Below are positions 1-7,246 of a DNA stretch of 64,000 nucleotides, piece by piece. Source of the stretch: Chryseobacterium sp. JUb7 (GTDB lineage: Bacteria; Bacteroidota; Bacteroidia; Flavobacteriales; Weeksellaceae); the NCBI RefSeq assembly GCF_024806495.1, contig NZ_JANUFF010000005.1, forward strand, positions 269,147 through 333,146, read 5' to 3'. Under the pieces are notes generated by a model, which searched no databases, was not told the DNA's origin, and saw only the letters and a list, made by a program, of their open reading frames with translations. The translations under genes and the position numbers were made by a program. Position 1 is the stretch's first letter, and each line of letters begins with the position of its first letter.

Positions 1-397
1 TCTCTACAATCTTACCTCCGATCCATGAAAAAGGAAAGAAAGTCAGGAAAATAGAAATCTTATAAAATGTAGGATGATAAGGAAAAATAATAACATCCAG
101 CATTGCTATAAAAAGCATAATAAAGCCAATAAGGATCGCATAAGCAACTTTAGCATACTTTACAATAATTGCTGTTGCCACTCCTCCAATTGTAGTTCCT
201 AATCCGGAAATAAACAACAGGAATCCAAAGAAAGCTCCATTATCCTTCATGCTGAAAAGGAATCTTTGCCAATGCTCAAAGGGAGCAAAAGCTTCGAAAG
301 TAACCCATTGCGGAAACACTCTTATACCAAGAGTAATAATAAGCCCTGCAATAGCGAGCCCTACAATAACCGCAATTGTATTTCTTAGAAAATTCAT
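1..397 (-). CDS. Partial multi-pass membrane protein, unknown function
   Basis: The reading frame is open from an ATG at 397 to the window edge, giving 132 residues without a stop. It begins MNFLRNTIAVIVGL and shows about four hydrophobic stretches separated by short loops (near residues 8-24, 49-70, 75-95 and 110-125), so it is an integral inner-membrane protein. The ATG overlaps the stop codon of ridA (TAATG), so the two genes are very likely cotranscribed and translationally coupled. I do not recognise the family. The C-terminus lies outside the window. Confidence 0.75.
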   Translation of the reverse strand, partial: MNFLRNTIAVIVGLAIAGLIITLGIRVFPQWVTFEAFAPFEHWQRFLFSMKDNGAFFGFLLFISGLGTTIGGVATAIIVKYAKVAYAILIGFIMLFIAMLDVIIFPYHPTFYKISIFLTFFPFSWIGGKIVE

Positions 398-777
398 TAA
401 TCCTGGTGTGCGATCATAGAAATTTCGATGTCAACATTTTTAGGCAGGCAAGAAACCTGTACCGTTTCACGAGCGGGATAGCTTTCAGCATCAAGATAAG
501 ATGCATAAATATCATTCATTACCGCAAAATCATCCATACTTTTAAGAAAGATCGTAGCTTTTACAACATTTTTAAAAGTCATTCCTGCTTCAGTAAGAAT
601 CGCCTCAAGATTTTTCATTACCTGATGGGTTTCCTTTTCAATTCCTTCTACCAATTTACCAGTTGCAGGATCTACAGGGATCTGACCAGAGATGTACAAT
701 ACACCGTTTGCCATGTTTGCTTGAGAATAAGGTCCGATTGCTGCAGGAGCATTCACTGTGTTGATTATTTGTTTCAT
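397..777 (-). CDS. ridA: RidA/YjgF family enamine/imine deaminase
   Basis: This 126-residue protein matches the RidA family in length and motifs: the N-terminal NAPAAIGPYSQA segment (residues 9-20), the central ISGQIPVDP segment, and the late YPARETVQV segment with the conserved Arg103. Family members are small trimeric cytosolic enzymes that hydrolyse reactive 2-aminoacrylate and other enamines made by PLP enzymes, protecting those enzymes from damage. The gene ends in a TAATG overlap with the membrane-protein gene downstream. A canonical Bacteroidetes promoter lies about 110 bases upstream (884-914). Assignment to the family is firm; the exact substrate cannot be read from sequence. Confidence 0.93.
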   Translation of the reverse strand: MKQIINTVNAPAAIGPYSQANMANGVLYISGQIPVDPATGKLVEGIEKETHQVMKNLEAILTEAGMTFKNVVKATIFLKSMDDFAVMNDIYASYLDAESYPARETVQVSCLPKNVDIEISMIAHQD

Positions 778-883
778 ATGTGGATATTTATTTTTCTATA
801 AGATCATATGTAATCACCAGATGCTGTATTTTATGATCATAAAAATTCATTACCAGTGATTTCATTAGAATTTATTTTGGGTG

Positions 884-914
884 CAAATATAAAATTTATA
901 TTGTCAAATTTCAA
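884..914 (-). promoter_or_regulatory. Predicted promoter of ridA
   Basis: On the minus strand a -7 element TATATTTG (891-884) matches the Bacteroidetes consensus TAnnTTTG. A TTG at 914-912 lies 20 bases upstream as a -33 element. The predicted leader is about 100 nt. Confidence 0.6.
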
Positions 915-921
915 TTCAATG

Positions 922-3510
922 TTAGAAAGGTGCGTTTGGTTGTGTAAAACTTCTGTCTTTATACTTCAGCGCATCACTTAAGATATTGGCTTTGATACCG
1001 ATAAAGAAATCATAGACTTTATACTGCCCGAAAGGAACCCAGTTGAAATTGATGGTAAAACTTCGCTGATCTCTTGAAAAACCAATTCTTGTATACGCCA
1101 ATTCTTTAGTCACCATATCATAATGGGTACTCCCGTTGATATTCCAGTAAGGAGTAAGCTTAAGACTTCCGTCTAATCCTACTGACGCCAGTCTTGTCGG
1201 AGTTCTGGATGCTGTACTCTTTGTATAAGCATAGTTGGCATTGATATTTAATGTCCATGCCTGATCAAAGTGAGCATAATTATCAGCATCAAAATAATAA
1301 TTTTCATTTCTGATTTCCCCTTTGGTATCATACTTTTTAGCATAGTCTTCTTTTTTACCGAAAATCTCACTGCTTAAAGGATAAGACATCTGTACATTGA
1401 ACCCCTGGACACTGAAACTTCCGAAATCCTCTGTTCTGATTCCCGTATCCTGTCCCGGAATATAAATGATTTTATAAGGATCCAAAGACAAACTTGTATT
1501 GACACTTAATTTATTATTAAAGAATGACGACTGTCCGTTGATCGTAATAATAGACCAAGGGTGATCTTTTGCAGCAAAATTATAGTTTCCTGAAAGATTC
1601 AGTGATTCGAAGATCTTTACTTTTTTCACCCCCGTAGAATCACTTTTAGACTTTACTTTCATTTCAATATTGTTTCCAACATTAAAATTTAAAGCTCCTA
1701 CCATTCCACTTGTAGGAGTTCCTACAATACCACCGTCAAATATTGAATAAGGCGTTAAAGCTCCGTTGGCATCATAATAGTTTTTATAATATCCAAATCC
1801 GGAACCTCCAAAATCAGGTGAATAGGTAAATCCGATACTCGGAGTCATCATATGTCTGATCGCTTCAACCGCCGAACCTTTTTTAAACTTCATCATTCCA
1901 TAAAGTGTTGTCTGAAGACTTGCTGTTGTTGAAAAATAAGAATATCCGGTAATGCCTTTCTCTGTTTCATTAACCACGACATTTTTTACCGGGTCGTAAA
2001 ATTTTCTTAGGGTTTTTGTAGTCAGAGCATTATCGATGTTAGCTCCCAAACTGAATGTAAAATACTTTGCTACCGTAGTATTGGTTCCTAAAGCAATATT
2101 ATTTTTAAGTCCAGTCTGTAATTTGTCCCACATTTCTTTTTTGAAAAGCTCACCTTCTTCTGTCTGTACATAGTTGGTTATATTAATACCTGTGTTTACC
2201 GTAATATTTTCCAGTAACCCTGATCTAACTCCTGTTTTAGATTTGAATAAATAAAACTGGTTAATCGCCACGTTCATTTGAGGCAAACGAAGATCAGAAT
2301 TTCCTGTCGCAAAGTTTTGAGAATAAGAAGCAGTTCCTGTAATTGTCATTGGCAGTTTCAGGAATCTTTTTGTAACGGTAACCGTTGAATTTTGTTGTGT
2401 ATTCAATACATTCTGATTCAGAATGTAATTATTATTCAGTGTATTATTATAGAACTTGGTACTTACAATATCTACAGATGCTGTGAAGTTAAGGAAAGGA
2501 TTAGCTTTTGTATCCTGAGTATGTCTCCATGCAATTCTGTAGGTGCTGTTTCTGTTATAATCATCTAAACCTTTGATCCCACGAACCATCGTTCCGATAT
2601 CTGCAGAAAAGTTCCCTGAATACCTGTATTTTTTAACATAATTCATCTCAGGTCTTAAGTTCCAGCTTCCTTTGGTATAAATATCGGCAAGAACCTTAAG
2701 GTCAAAATGCTCCCCAATCGGCTGATAATACCCTATCCCGTTTAAGAAGAATCCTACATCCTGTCTTTCTCCAAAACTTGGGATCAAAATACCGGCTGAT
2801 CTTTTATCTGAGAAAGGTAAAATCGCAAACGGCATAATCAAAGGAGTCGGAACTCTTTCAATATACAGCTGGATAGGACCGGTAATGATCTGAGATTTAT
2901 TTTTAGTTTTAATTAATTTAATATTTGAAGCCAGCATATGATAATCGGCTGCCGTATCTTTCTTCTTGATAAAATATTCATCCGTCGTGTAGAGCGCATT
3001 TCTCATCGCAAACACAGAATCATTGTATTTTTTTGTTTTCTGAGCCACAATAACCCCTTCACTTTCTTCCGTTCTGGCATTAAAAGCAATGGCCTGTCTT
3101 GTTTTGGTATTATACTGAAAATGGTCGGTTTCATATTTCTTCCCTGCCTGAGTGGTCACTACAGGTTCGATAGTCTTCCCTAAAGAATCCTGTTTTCCAC
3201 GGGCGAACATCAGATTTTTTTGTTCATCAATGGAAATATAATCTGCATCAATCTGCATATCCTGGTACTTTACCTGAGCATTTTTGTTCAGATAAATCAT
3301 TTTTTTCGGGAAATCTCTACGGATATTGTCCGCTTTTGTCTGAAGAATATCTTCTAACGGTTCCTTTTTTATTACAATGGTATCCTTTTTGGAAATAGTA
3401 TCATTAACCGCATTTTTAGGCAATTTTTCAGGAGTTTTTTGTGCTAAAAAATTGTTAAAAATTAGGATAATTAAAATTTGTAATATATTTTTGAAGACGG
3501 TTTTGGCCAA
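922..3510 (-). CDS. lptD: LptD-like LPS assembly outer-membrane protein
   Basis: This 862-residue exported protein starts with a hydrophobic signal (ILQILIILIFNNFLA). A short linker leads into an OstA/LptA-like beta-jellyroll (roughly residues 60-215), and a long C-terminal region of alternating aromatic and hydrophobic strands is typical of an outer-membrane beta-barrel. LptD proteins, with the lipoprotein LptE, insert lipopolysaccharide into the outer leaflet. Bacteroidetes versions diverge from E. coli LptD but keep this order and length. The gene is divergent from the amidase gene across a 64-bp intergenic region. Barrel function is inferred from architecture; the annotation as putative LptD is well established for this family. 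Confidence 0.85.
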   Translation of the reverse strand: MAKTVFKNILQILIILIFNNFLAQKTPEKLPKNAVNDTISKKDTIVIKKEPLEDILQTKADNIRRDFPKKMIYLNKNAQVKYQDMQIDADYISIDEQKNLMFARGKQDSLGKTIEPVVTTQAGKKYETDHFQYNTKTRQAIAFNARTEESEGVIVAQKTKKYNDSVFAMRNALYTTDEYFIKKKDTAADYHMLASNIKLIKTKNKSQIITGPIQLYIERVPTPLIMPFAILPFSDKRSAGILIPSFGERQDVGFFLNGIGYYQPIGEHFDLKVLADIYTKGSWNLRPEMNYVKKYRYSGNFSADIGTMVRGIKGLDDYNRNSTYRIAWRHTQDTKANPFLNFTASVDIVSTKFYNNTLNNNYILNQNVLNTQQNSTVTVTKRFLKLPMTITGTASYSQNFATGNSDLRLPQMNVAINQFYLFKSKTGVRSGLLENITVNTGINITNYVQTEEGELFKKEMWDKLQTGLKNNIALGTNTTVAKYFTFSLGANIDNALTTKTLRKFYDPVKNVVVNETEKGITGYSYFSTTASLQTTLYGMMKFKKGSAVEAIRHMMTPSIGFTYSPDFGGSGFGYYKNYYDANGALTPYSIFDGGIVGTPTSGMVGALNFNVGNNIEMKVKSKSDSTGVKKVKIFESLNLSGNYNFAAKDHPWSIITINGQSSFFNNKLSVNTSLSLDPYKIIYIPGQDTGIRTEDFGSFSVQGFNVQMSYPLSSEIFGKKEDYAKKYDTKGEIRNENYYFDADNYAHFDQAWTLNINANYAYTKSTASRTPTRLASVGLDGSLKLTPYWNINGSTHYDMVTKELAYTRIGFSRDQRSFTINFNWVPFGQYKVYDFFIGIKANILSDALKYKDRSFTQPNAPF

Positions 3511-3574
3511 TTTTTTATTATATTTATTGTATACAATTAAGGCTCAAAATTAGTATAATTTTTAAAACTGTAAG

Positions 3575-4861
3575 ATGCACAAACTAAATTTTAAAATAAT
3601 TTTATCATTTCTCCTAATTGTCTCAAGTAATTTTATTTTTTCTCAAAAGAAATTTACACTGGTTTTAGACGCCGGACACGGGGGAAGTGATCATGGAGCT
3701 AACAGAAATTACTCTGACATCGGAAGAGTGGCAGAAAAGGATGTTACGCTTGCCATAACATTGAAAGTAGGAGCAATGCTCGAAAAAAATAAAGACTTTA
3801 AAGTCATTTATACCCGAAAAATTGACGAATATCCTTCGCTTTCTGACAGAACGAATCTTGCCAACAGAAGTAAAGCAGATCTTTTTGTATCTATTCACTG
3901 TAACTCGGCCGTGAGAAATACAGCCTACGGAACAGAAACTTATGTACAGGGACCTGATCAGAATGACACCAATCTTGAGGTGGCAAAAAGAGAAAACGAC
4001 GTGATCTTTCTCGATGAAAAAGATAAACAGACGTTTGGTTCTTATGATGCCAGTTCTCCGGAATCTTTAATTGCGCTTAAGCTTCAGCAAAGCAAATATC
4101 TTGAGTCCAGTCTTCTTTTAGGAGGATTGGTAGAGGATAATTTTGTGAATAAAGATAAAAGATTCTCAAGAGGGGTATTTCAGAAAAACCTACACGTTCT
4201 TCGTATGAATGCGATGCCATCGGTATTGATCGAGACCGGATTTATCAACCATCCGGAAGAAAGTCACTATCTGGCATCTGATAAAGGTCAGACAGAAATT
4301 GCAGAAAGTATCTATAATGCCATTATTGATTACAAAAAAGCAATCGACAGAAAGTCTGGAGGTCCTGTAGTTACCAAAAAACCTGAACCGGATAAATTAG
4401 CAGAAATTGCTCTTAAAAATGATTTCAGAATTTTATTATTAAGTTCTCCAACAAAATATAACGAAGGCGACCCTTCCTTGAAAGGACTAAACTATATTCT
4501 TCCTATTAAAGAAAACGGGCAGTATAAATACTATTACGGAGTTACCAATCTGGCTTCAGTGAGAGATATCAATATTAAAACAGCTAAAGACGCAGGGTTT
4601 AGAAATGCTTACGCCGTAGGCTTTATGCCAAATCAGAAATTAAGTGCCGGATACTATACTATTGAGCTGTATGTGGGCGATAAACTTAATGGAAATTCTT
4701 TCATCATGCAGACCCTAAAAGATGTTGAGAGAAACAAAGAAAGCGGAGTATTCTATTATACCTATGGAAAATTTTACACTTTAGAGGAGGCTGTAAAAGC
4801 TCAAAAAGACATTGAATCTAAAGGAATTAAGAATACTATCATTCAAAAAGTATATAAGTAA
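3575..4861 (+). CDS. N-acetylmuramoyl-L-alanine amidase with C-terminal SPOR-like domain
   Basis: This 428-residue protein carries a signal peptide (ILSFLLIVSSNFIFSQ) and an Amidase_3 zinc hydrolase domain. The visible metal and catalytic residues are His35 in LDAGHGGSDHGA, Glu54 in RVAEKD, His108 in SIHCNS and Glu220 in SVLIETGFINHPEE. The C-terminal part, from about residue 270 to the end, resembles a SPOR-type peptidoglycan-binding module, with the last repeat around TLEEAVKAQKDIESKGIKN. It should cleave the amide bond between muramic acid and stem peptide in the periplasm, as in daughter-cell separation or turnover. It is followed directly by a tRNA gene with its own promoter. Activity is confident; the cellular role is inferred. 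Confidence 0.9.
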   Translation: MHKLNFKIILSFLLIVSSNFIFSQKKFTLVLDAGHGGSDHGANRNYSDIGRVAEKDVTLAITLKVGAMLEKNKDFKVIYTRKIDEYPSLSDRTNLANRSKADLFVSIHCNSAVRNTAYGTETYVQGPDQNDTNLEVAKRENDVIFLDEKDKQTFGSYDASSPESLIALKLQQSKYLESSLLLGGLVEDNFVNKDKRFSRGVFQKNLHVLRMNAMPSVLIETGFINHPEESHYLASDKGQTEIAESIYNAIIDYKKAIDRKSGGPVVTKKPEPDKLAEIALKNDFRILLLSSPTKYNEGDPSLKGLNYILPIKENGQYKYYYGVTNLASVRDINIKTAKDAGFRNAYAVGFMPNQKLSAGYYTIELYVGDKLNGNSFIMQTLKDVERNKESGVFYYTYGKFYTLEEAVKAQKDIESKGIKNTIIQKVYK

Positions 4862-4874
4862 TAAAAAAAAATAT

Positions 4875-4905
4875 TTTGAAGTTAAAAAGTTAATCATTAC
4901 TTTTG
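4875..4905 (+). promoter_or_regulatory. Predicted promoter of the tRNA-Glu gene
   Basis: TTTG at 4875-4878 and TACTTTTG at 4898-4905 are separated by 19 bases, matching the Bacteroidetes -33/-7 consensus. The -7 element ends 14 bases before the mature tRNA. Confidence 0.65.
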
Positions 4906-4919
4906 CAACCTCAAAATTT

Positions 4920-4994
4920 GGCCTATTCGTCTAGTGGTTAGGACTCAAGGTTTTCATCCTTGCAACAGGAGTTCGATTCTCCTATAGGCTACCA
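4920..4994 (+). tRNA. tRNA-Glu (anticodon TTC), CCA encoded
   Basis: The cloverleaf can be drawn by eye. The acceptor GGCCTAT pairs with ATAGGCT. The anticodon stem CAAGG/CCTTG encloses loop TTTTCAT with anticodon TTC. The T-arm is AGGAG-TTCGATT-CTCCT, followed by discriminator A and an encoded CCA (4992-4994). Its body differs clearly from the two other tRNA-Glu genes nearby, although the anticodon is the same. Confidence 0.93.
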
Positions 4995-5005
4995 AAAATT
5001 GTATA

Positions 5006-5029
5006 AAAGCTCCTTTTTCAAGGAGCTTT
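5006..5029 (+). terminator. Intrinsic terminator after tRNA-Glu
   Basis: AAAGCTCCTT pairs with AAGGAGCTTT across a short loop and is followed by a T-rich tract, 12 bases after the tRNA. Confidence 0.75.
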
Positions 5030-5440
5030 TTATTTTTAACATAAGCTTAGCTTTACTTTATCATTATCTGCAGTTCAGATTGATGAACTTAAATCAAAAC
5101 CTTCCCTCTTATACAAATAGAAAATACTCATTCCCTTTTATTCCTTACTACTTATAGAATTTTAGGCAACTGGAAATCTCAGTTAAAAAAAACATCTTTG
5201 GGCATTTAAGTTTCTTGCTTATAAATTATAAAAATATCTGCAAAAAAGTCTGTAAAAATCTCAATTCAATCCTGATACTAGACATCCATTTAAAAAACGC
5301 CATATTCAGGAGCTTTTCAATTTTTATTTTTTTATGCTAAAAAATTTATCTTCAAGTTTTATCTTTAATTTTTCAGAAAAAATAATTATATTGTATCTCA
5401 GTTATTTAAAAACAATTATCTGGAAAATTACATTTAAGAT
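5030..5440. other. Long AT-rich intergenic region with no supported gene
   Basis: Very AT-rich stretch between the tRNA terminator and the promoter of the next gene. A 65-codon frame that begins inside the tRNA is not credible. I see no RNA family, no strong hairpin and no coding signal. A small RNA cannot be excluded. Confidence 0.5.
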
Positions 5441-5470
5441 TTTGTTGGTTAGAAAAAATTATTAACTTTG
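5441..5470 (+). promoter_or_regulatory. Predicted promoter of the 106-residue protein gene
   Basis: TTTG (5441-5444) and TAACTTTG (5463-5470) are spaced 18 bases apart, matching the Bacteroidetes consensus. The start codon lies about 60 bases downstream. Confidence 0.65.
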
Positions 5471-5531
5471 CAGCCGCTTAGAAGGAAATGAATTTATACA
5501 ATTCATCTCGTGATAAGCAAAAATTCATATC

Positions 5532-5852
5532 ATGCCGGATTTAAAAATACAAGAAGCTAAATTGCTTTTTAAGAAAATCCACTCTAACCCAAAAAGTTAC
5601 GATTTAAAAATCAATGAAGATGGGATATCAGGCAGAGATGATAAAATAAGTTTCAGACTTTACAGGACGGGAGAAAGGGTAGCTTTTGAAGTATCGATTG
5701 ACGAACTCACCTTCACCAATACCACTGGGGAATGGAACAACGCGATGATAATGTTGGAAAACACTATCAAAAAAATAGAAAGAGAAGACGAAAATTTAAA
5801 AATAGAACAGGCGATAGATAAACTAAGAAAATACCTATCTGAAGAAAATTAA
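5532..5852 (+). CDS. Small conserved-looking cytosolic protein, unknown function
   Basis: This is a 106-residue soluble protein without signal peptide or membrane segment. The first two thirds read as an alpha/beta mix (MPDLKIQEAKLLFKKI, then strands around residues 25-60). The last 35 residues are strongly charged and probably helical or coiled-coil, rich in Glu and Lys. It has its own clear -33/-7 promoter and sits immediately upstream of rpsT, which also has its own promoter, so it is probably monocistronic. I do not recognise the family and propose no function. The clean promoter and normal codon use support it being a real gene. Confidence 0.75.
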   Translation: MPDLKIQEAKLLFKKIHSNPKSYDLKINEDGISGRDDKISFRLYRTGERVAFEVSIDELTFTNTTGEWNNAMIMLENTIKKIEREDENLKIEQAIDKLRKYLSEEN

Positions 5853-5870
5853 AAAATCTTAAAAAAAGAT

Positions 5871-5901
5871 TTGGTAGTTAAAAAAATAGTTTATACTTTT
5901 G
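5871..5901 (+). promoter_or_regulatory. Predicted rpsT promoter
   Basis: TTG (5871-5873) and TACTTTTG (5894-5901) lie 20 bases apart. The -7 element is only 18 bases before the ATG, so the leader is very short. It also argues against a longer rpsT frame from an upstream TTG, because that codon lies inside the promoter. Confidence 0.65.
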
Positions 5902-5919
5902 CACTCACATTTGAACGAT

Positions 5920-6174
5920 ATGGCAAATCATAAATCAGCACTAAAAAGAATCAGACAGAACGAAGTTAGAAGAGTTCGTAACAGATACTATCACAAGACT
6001 GCAAGAACAGCTTTGAAAGTATTAAGAAATGAAGAAAACAAAGCTGCAGCTGCTGAGCAGTTGCCAAAGGTTATCTCTTTGTTGGATAAATTAGCTAAGA
6101 AAAACATTATCCACAAAAACAAAGCGGCTAACTTAAAAAGCAAATTAACTAAGCACGTTAACAAACTAGCTTAA
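5920..6174 (+). CDS. rpsT: 30S ribosomal protein bS20
   Basis: This is an 84-residue, very basic, helical protein beginning [18 protein letters not shown], the signature N-terminus of bS20, which binds 16S rRNA in the body of the small subunit. I chose the ATG at 5920 because it gives the canonical MANHKSA start. The longer frame from a TTG at 5899 would run through the -7 promoter element. It stands alone between a hypothetical gene and two tRNA-Glu genes, the first starting 11 bases after the stop codon, so transcription may continue into the tRNA. Confidence 0.97.
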   Translation: MANHKSALKRIRQNEVRRVRNRYYHKTARTALKVLRNEENKAAAAEQLPKVISLLDKLAKKNIIHKNKAANLKSKLTKHVNKLA

Positions 6175-6185
6175 TAAGTATAGTT

Positions 6186-6257
6186 GGCCCGTTCGTCTAT
6201 CGGTTAGGACCTCAGATTTTCATTCTGGTAAGAGGGGTTCGATTCCCCTACGGGCTA
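6186..6257 (+). tRNA. tRNA-Glu (anticodon TTC), copy A
   Basis: Acceptor GGCCCGT pairs with ACGGGCT. Anticodon loop TTTTCAT gives anticodon TTC. T-arm AGGGG-TTCGATT-CCCCT, discriminator A. CCA is not encoded (ACA follows). It is identical over the mature sequence to the copy at 6354-6425 and lies 11 bases after rpsT. Confidence 0.94.
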
Positions 6258-6353
6258 CAAAACTTAATCACTACTAACCGAGTGTTTAAGGTAAGAGTTG
6301 ATACTTATAAAAACAAAATACTAACCCTGTAATTTATTTACAGTTTGGTAGAT

Positions 6354-6425
6354 GGCCCGTTCGTCTATCGGTTAGGACCTCAGATTTTCATTCTGGTAAG
6401 AGGGGTTCGATTCCCCTACGGGCTA
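6354..6425 (+). tRNA. tRNA-Glu (anticodon TTC), copy B
   Basis: This is a perfect repeat of the tRNA at 6186-6257 (72 nt, same arms, same TTC anticodon, no encoded CCA). The two copies are separated by 96 bases of unrelated sequence. A terminator follows directly. Confidence 0.94.
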
Positions 6426-6426
6426 C

Positions 6427-6459
6427 AAAGAGACTTTAAAATTAAAGTCTCTTTTTTTT
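6427..6459 (+). terminator. Intrinsic terminator after the tRNA-Glu pair
   Basis: AAAGAGACTTTAA pairs with TTAAAGTCTCTTT, followed by a run of T residues, starting two bases after the tRNA. Confidence 0.85.
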
Positions 6460-6495
6460 GTTTATTATTTTTATGAATTAACGCGGAAAATGTTA

Positions 6496-6503
6496 TACCT
6501 TTG
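6496..6503 (+). promoter_or_regulatory. -7 promoter element of the GntR-family gene
   Basis: TACCTTTG matches TAnnTTTG and sits 33 bases before the ATG. No good TTG is visible at the -33 position. The expected transcription start falls in the adjacent palindrome at 6507-6527. Confidence 0.55.
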
Positions 6504-6506
6504 CAA

Positions 6507-6527
6507 TTCATCAGATGATATGATGTT
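6507..6527 (+). promoter_or_regulatory. Palindromic operator 1 (TTCATCA-N7-TGATGTT)
   Basis: TTCATCA at 6507-6513 and TGATGTT at 6521-6527 are near-perfect inverted half-sites around the spacer GATGATA. The same sequence with only three changes recurs at 7211-7231, upstream of the MFS gene. It begins three bases after the -7 element, an ideal place for autorepression by the GntR-family protein encoded downstream. Confidence 0.6.
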
Positions 6528-6535
6528 TAATTAAA

Positions 6536-7192
6536 ATGCAGATTCAAAGAAGAACATTAGCACAGGAAGTAGCAGAGAGATTAACTGAGGGTATATTCAA
6601 TGACGAATTCGCTGTAGGCACAAAACTACCTATCGAACCCGAATTGATGCAGATGTATGGTGTCGGTCGCTCAAGCATCCGTGAAGCTATAAAAATTTTA
6701 TCAATTAAAGGAATACTAAATGTTCAGCAGGGTGTAGGGACTTTTGTCGTTTCAAAAAATGCCCAGGAATCTTTAGAATCTCAGATGGATAAGGCGCAAA
6801 TTGAAGATGTATTTGAAGTGAGATCACTTTTAGATGCAAAAATTGCCGCCAAAGCAGCTATTTACCGTACCGAAGAAGATCTAATAAATATAAAAATGCA
6901 TTTAGATCTCAGGAATAAACTAGCTGAGGAAGATAAAGCTACAGAATGCTATGAAGCTGATATAAATTTTCATGTGGCTATTGCCGAAGCCTGTGGTAAT
7001 ACTCTTTTAAAAGAAATCTTTATCATTGCCAGCCAACACATTCTCAGATCTTTTGTAAGCAGTCATAACAACAATACAGAGCCTTTTAAAATCTCTCAAA
7101 AAATACATACTGAACTCTATCAGTCAATAGCAGATAAAAATTCAGAAAAAGCTGAATTTATAGCACAACAGATTGTTGATAGAGTATATTAA
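6536..7192 (+). CDS. GntR/FadR-subfamily transcriptional regulator with FCD domain
   Basis: This 218-residue regulator has an N-terminal winged helix (residues 5-72; core motif GVGRSSIREAIKIL). An all-helical FCD ligand-binding domain follows, with the typical entry FEVRSLLDAKIAAKAA and the motif DINFHVAIAEACGN that supplies metal or ligand contacts. FadR-type regulators sense small organic acids or related metabolites and bind short palindromes as dimers. Near-identical 21-bp palindromes precede this gene and the exporter gene 54 bases downstream, so it probably represses both. The effector cannot be told from sequence. The FCD domain suggests a carboxylate-type ligand, not a drug. Confidence 0.88.
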   Translation: MQIQRRTLAQEVAERLTEGIFNDEFAVGTKLPIEPELMQMYGVGRSSIREAIKILSIKGILNVQQGVGTFVVSKNAQESLESQMDKAQIEDVFEVRSLLDAKIAAKAAIYRTEEDLINIKMHLDLRNKLAEEDKATECYEADINFHVAIAEACGNTLLKEIFIIASQHILRSFVSSHNNNTEPFKISQKIHTELYQSIADKNSEKAEFIAQQIVDRVY

Positions 7193-7210
7193 GATAAAAA
7201 TTTAATCAAA

Positions 7211-7231
7211 TTCATCAGATGACATGATGAA
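7211..7231 (+). promoter_or_regulatory. Palindromic operator 2 (TTCATCA-N7-TGATGAA)
   Basis: A perfect 7-bp inverted repeat (7211-7217 and 7225-7231) around GATGACA, located 16 bases before the MFS start codon. It matches operator 1 at 18 of 21 positions. No clear -7 element is visible between the two genes, so the site may block readthrough or translation-proximal transcription. Confidence 0.6.
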
Positions 7232-7246
7232 TTAAAACATTATTCT

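Noticed and set aside
376..801. 141-codon plus-strand frame over ridA
   Set aside because: Antisense shadow of the clearly recognised ridA gene; composition rich in Cys, His and Phe as expected for an antisense frame.
4960..5157. 65-codon frame overlapping the first tRNA-Glu
   Set aside because: It begins inside the tRNA and runs through a terminator hairpin, and the peptide shows no family features.
5168..5184. Possible terminator or small RNA (AACTG/CAGTT hairpin followed by A run)
   Set aside because: Stem of five pairs only; not distinguishable from chance in AT-rich DNA.
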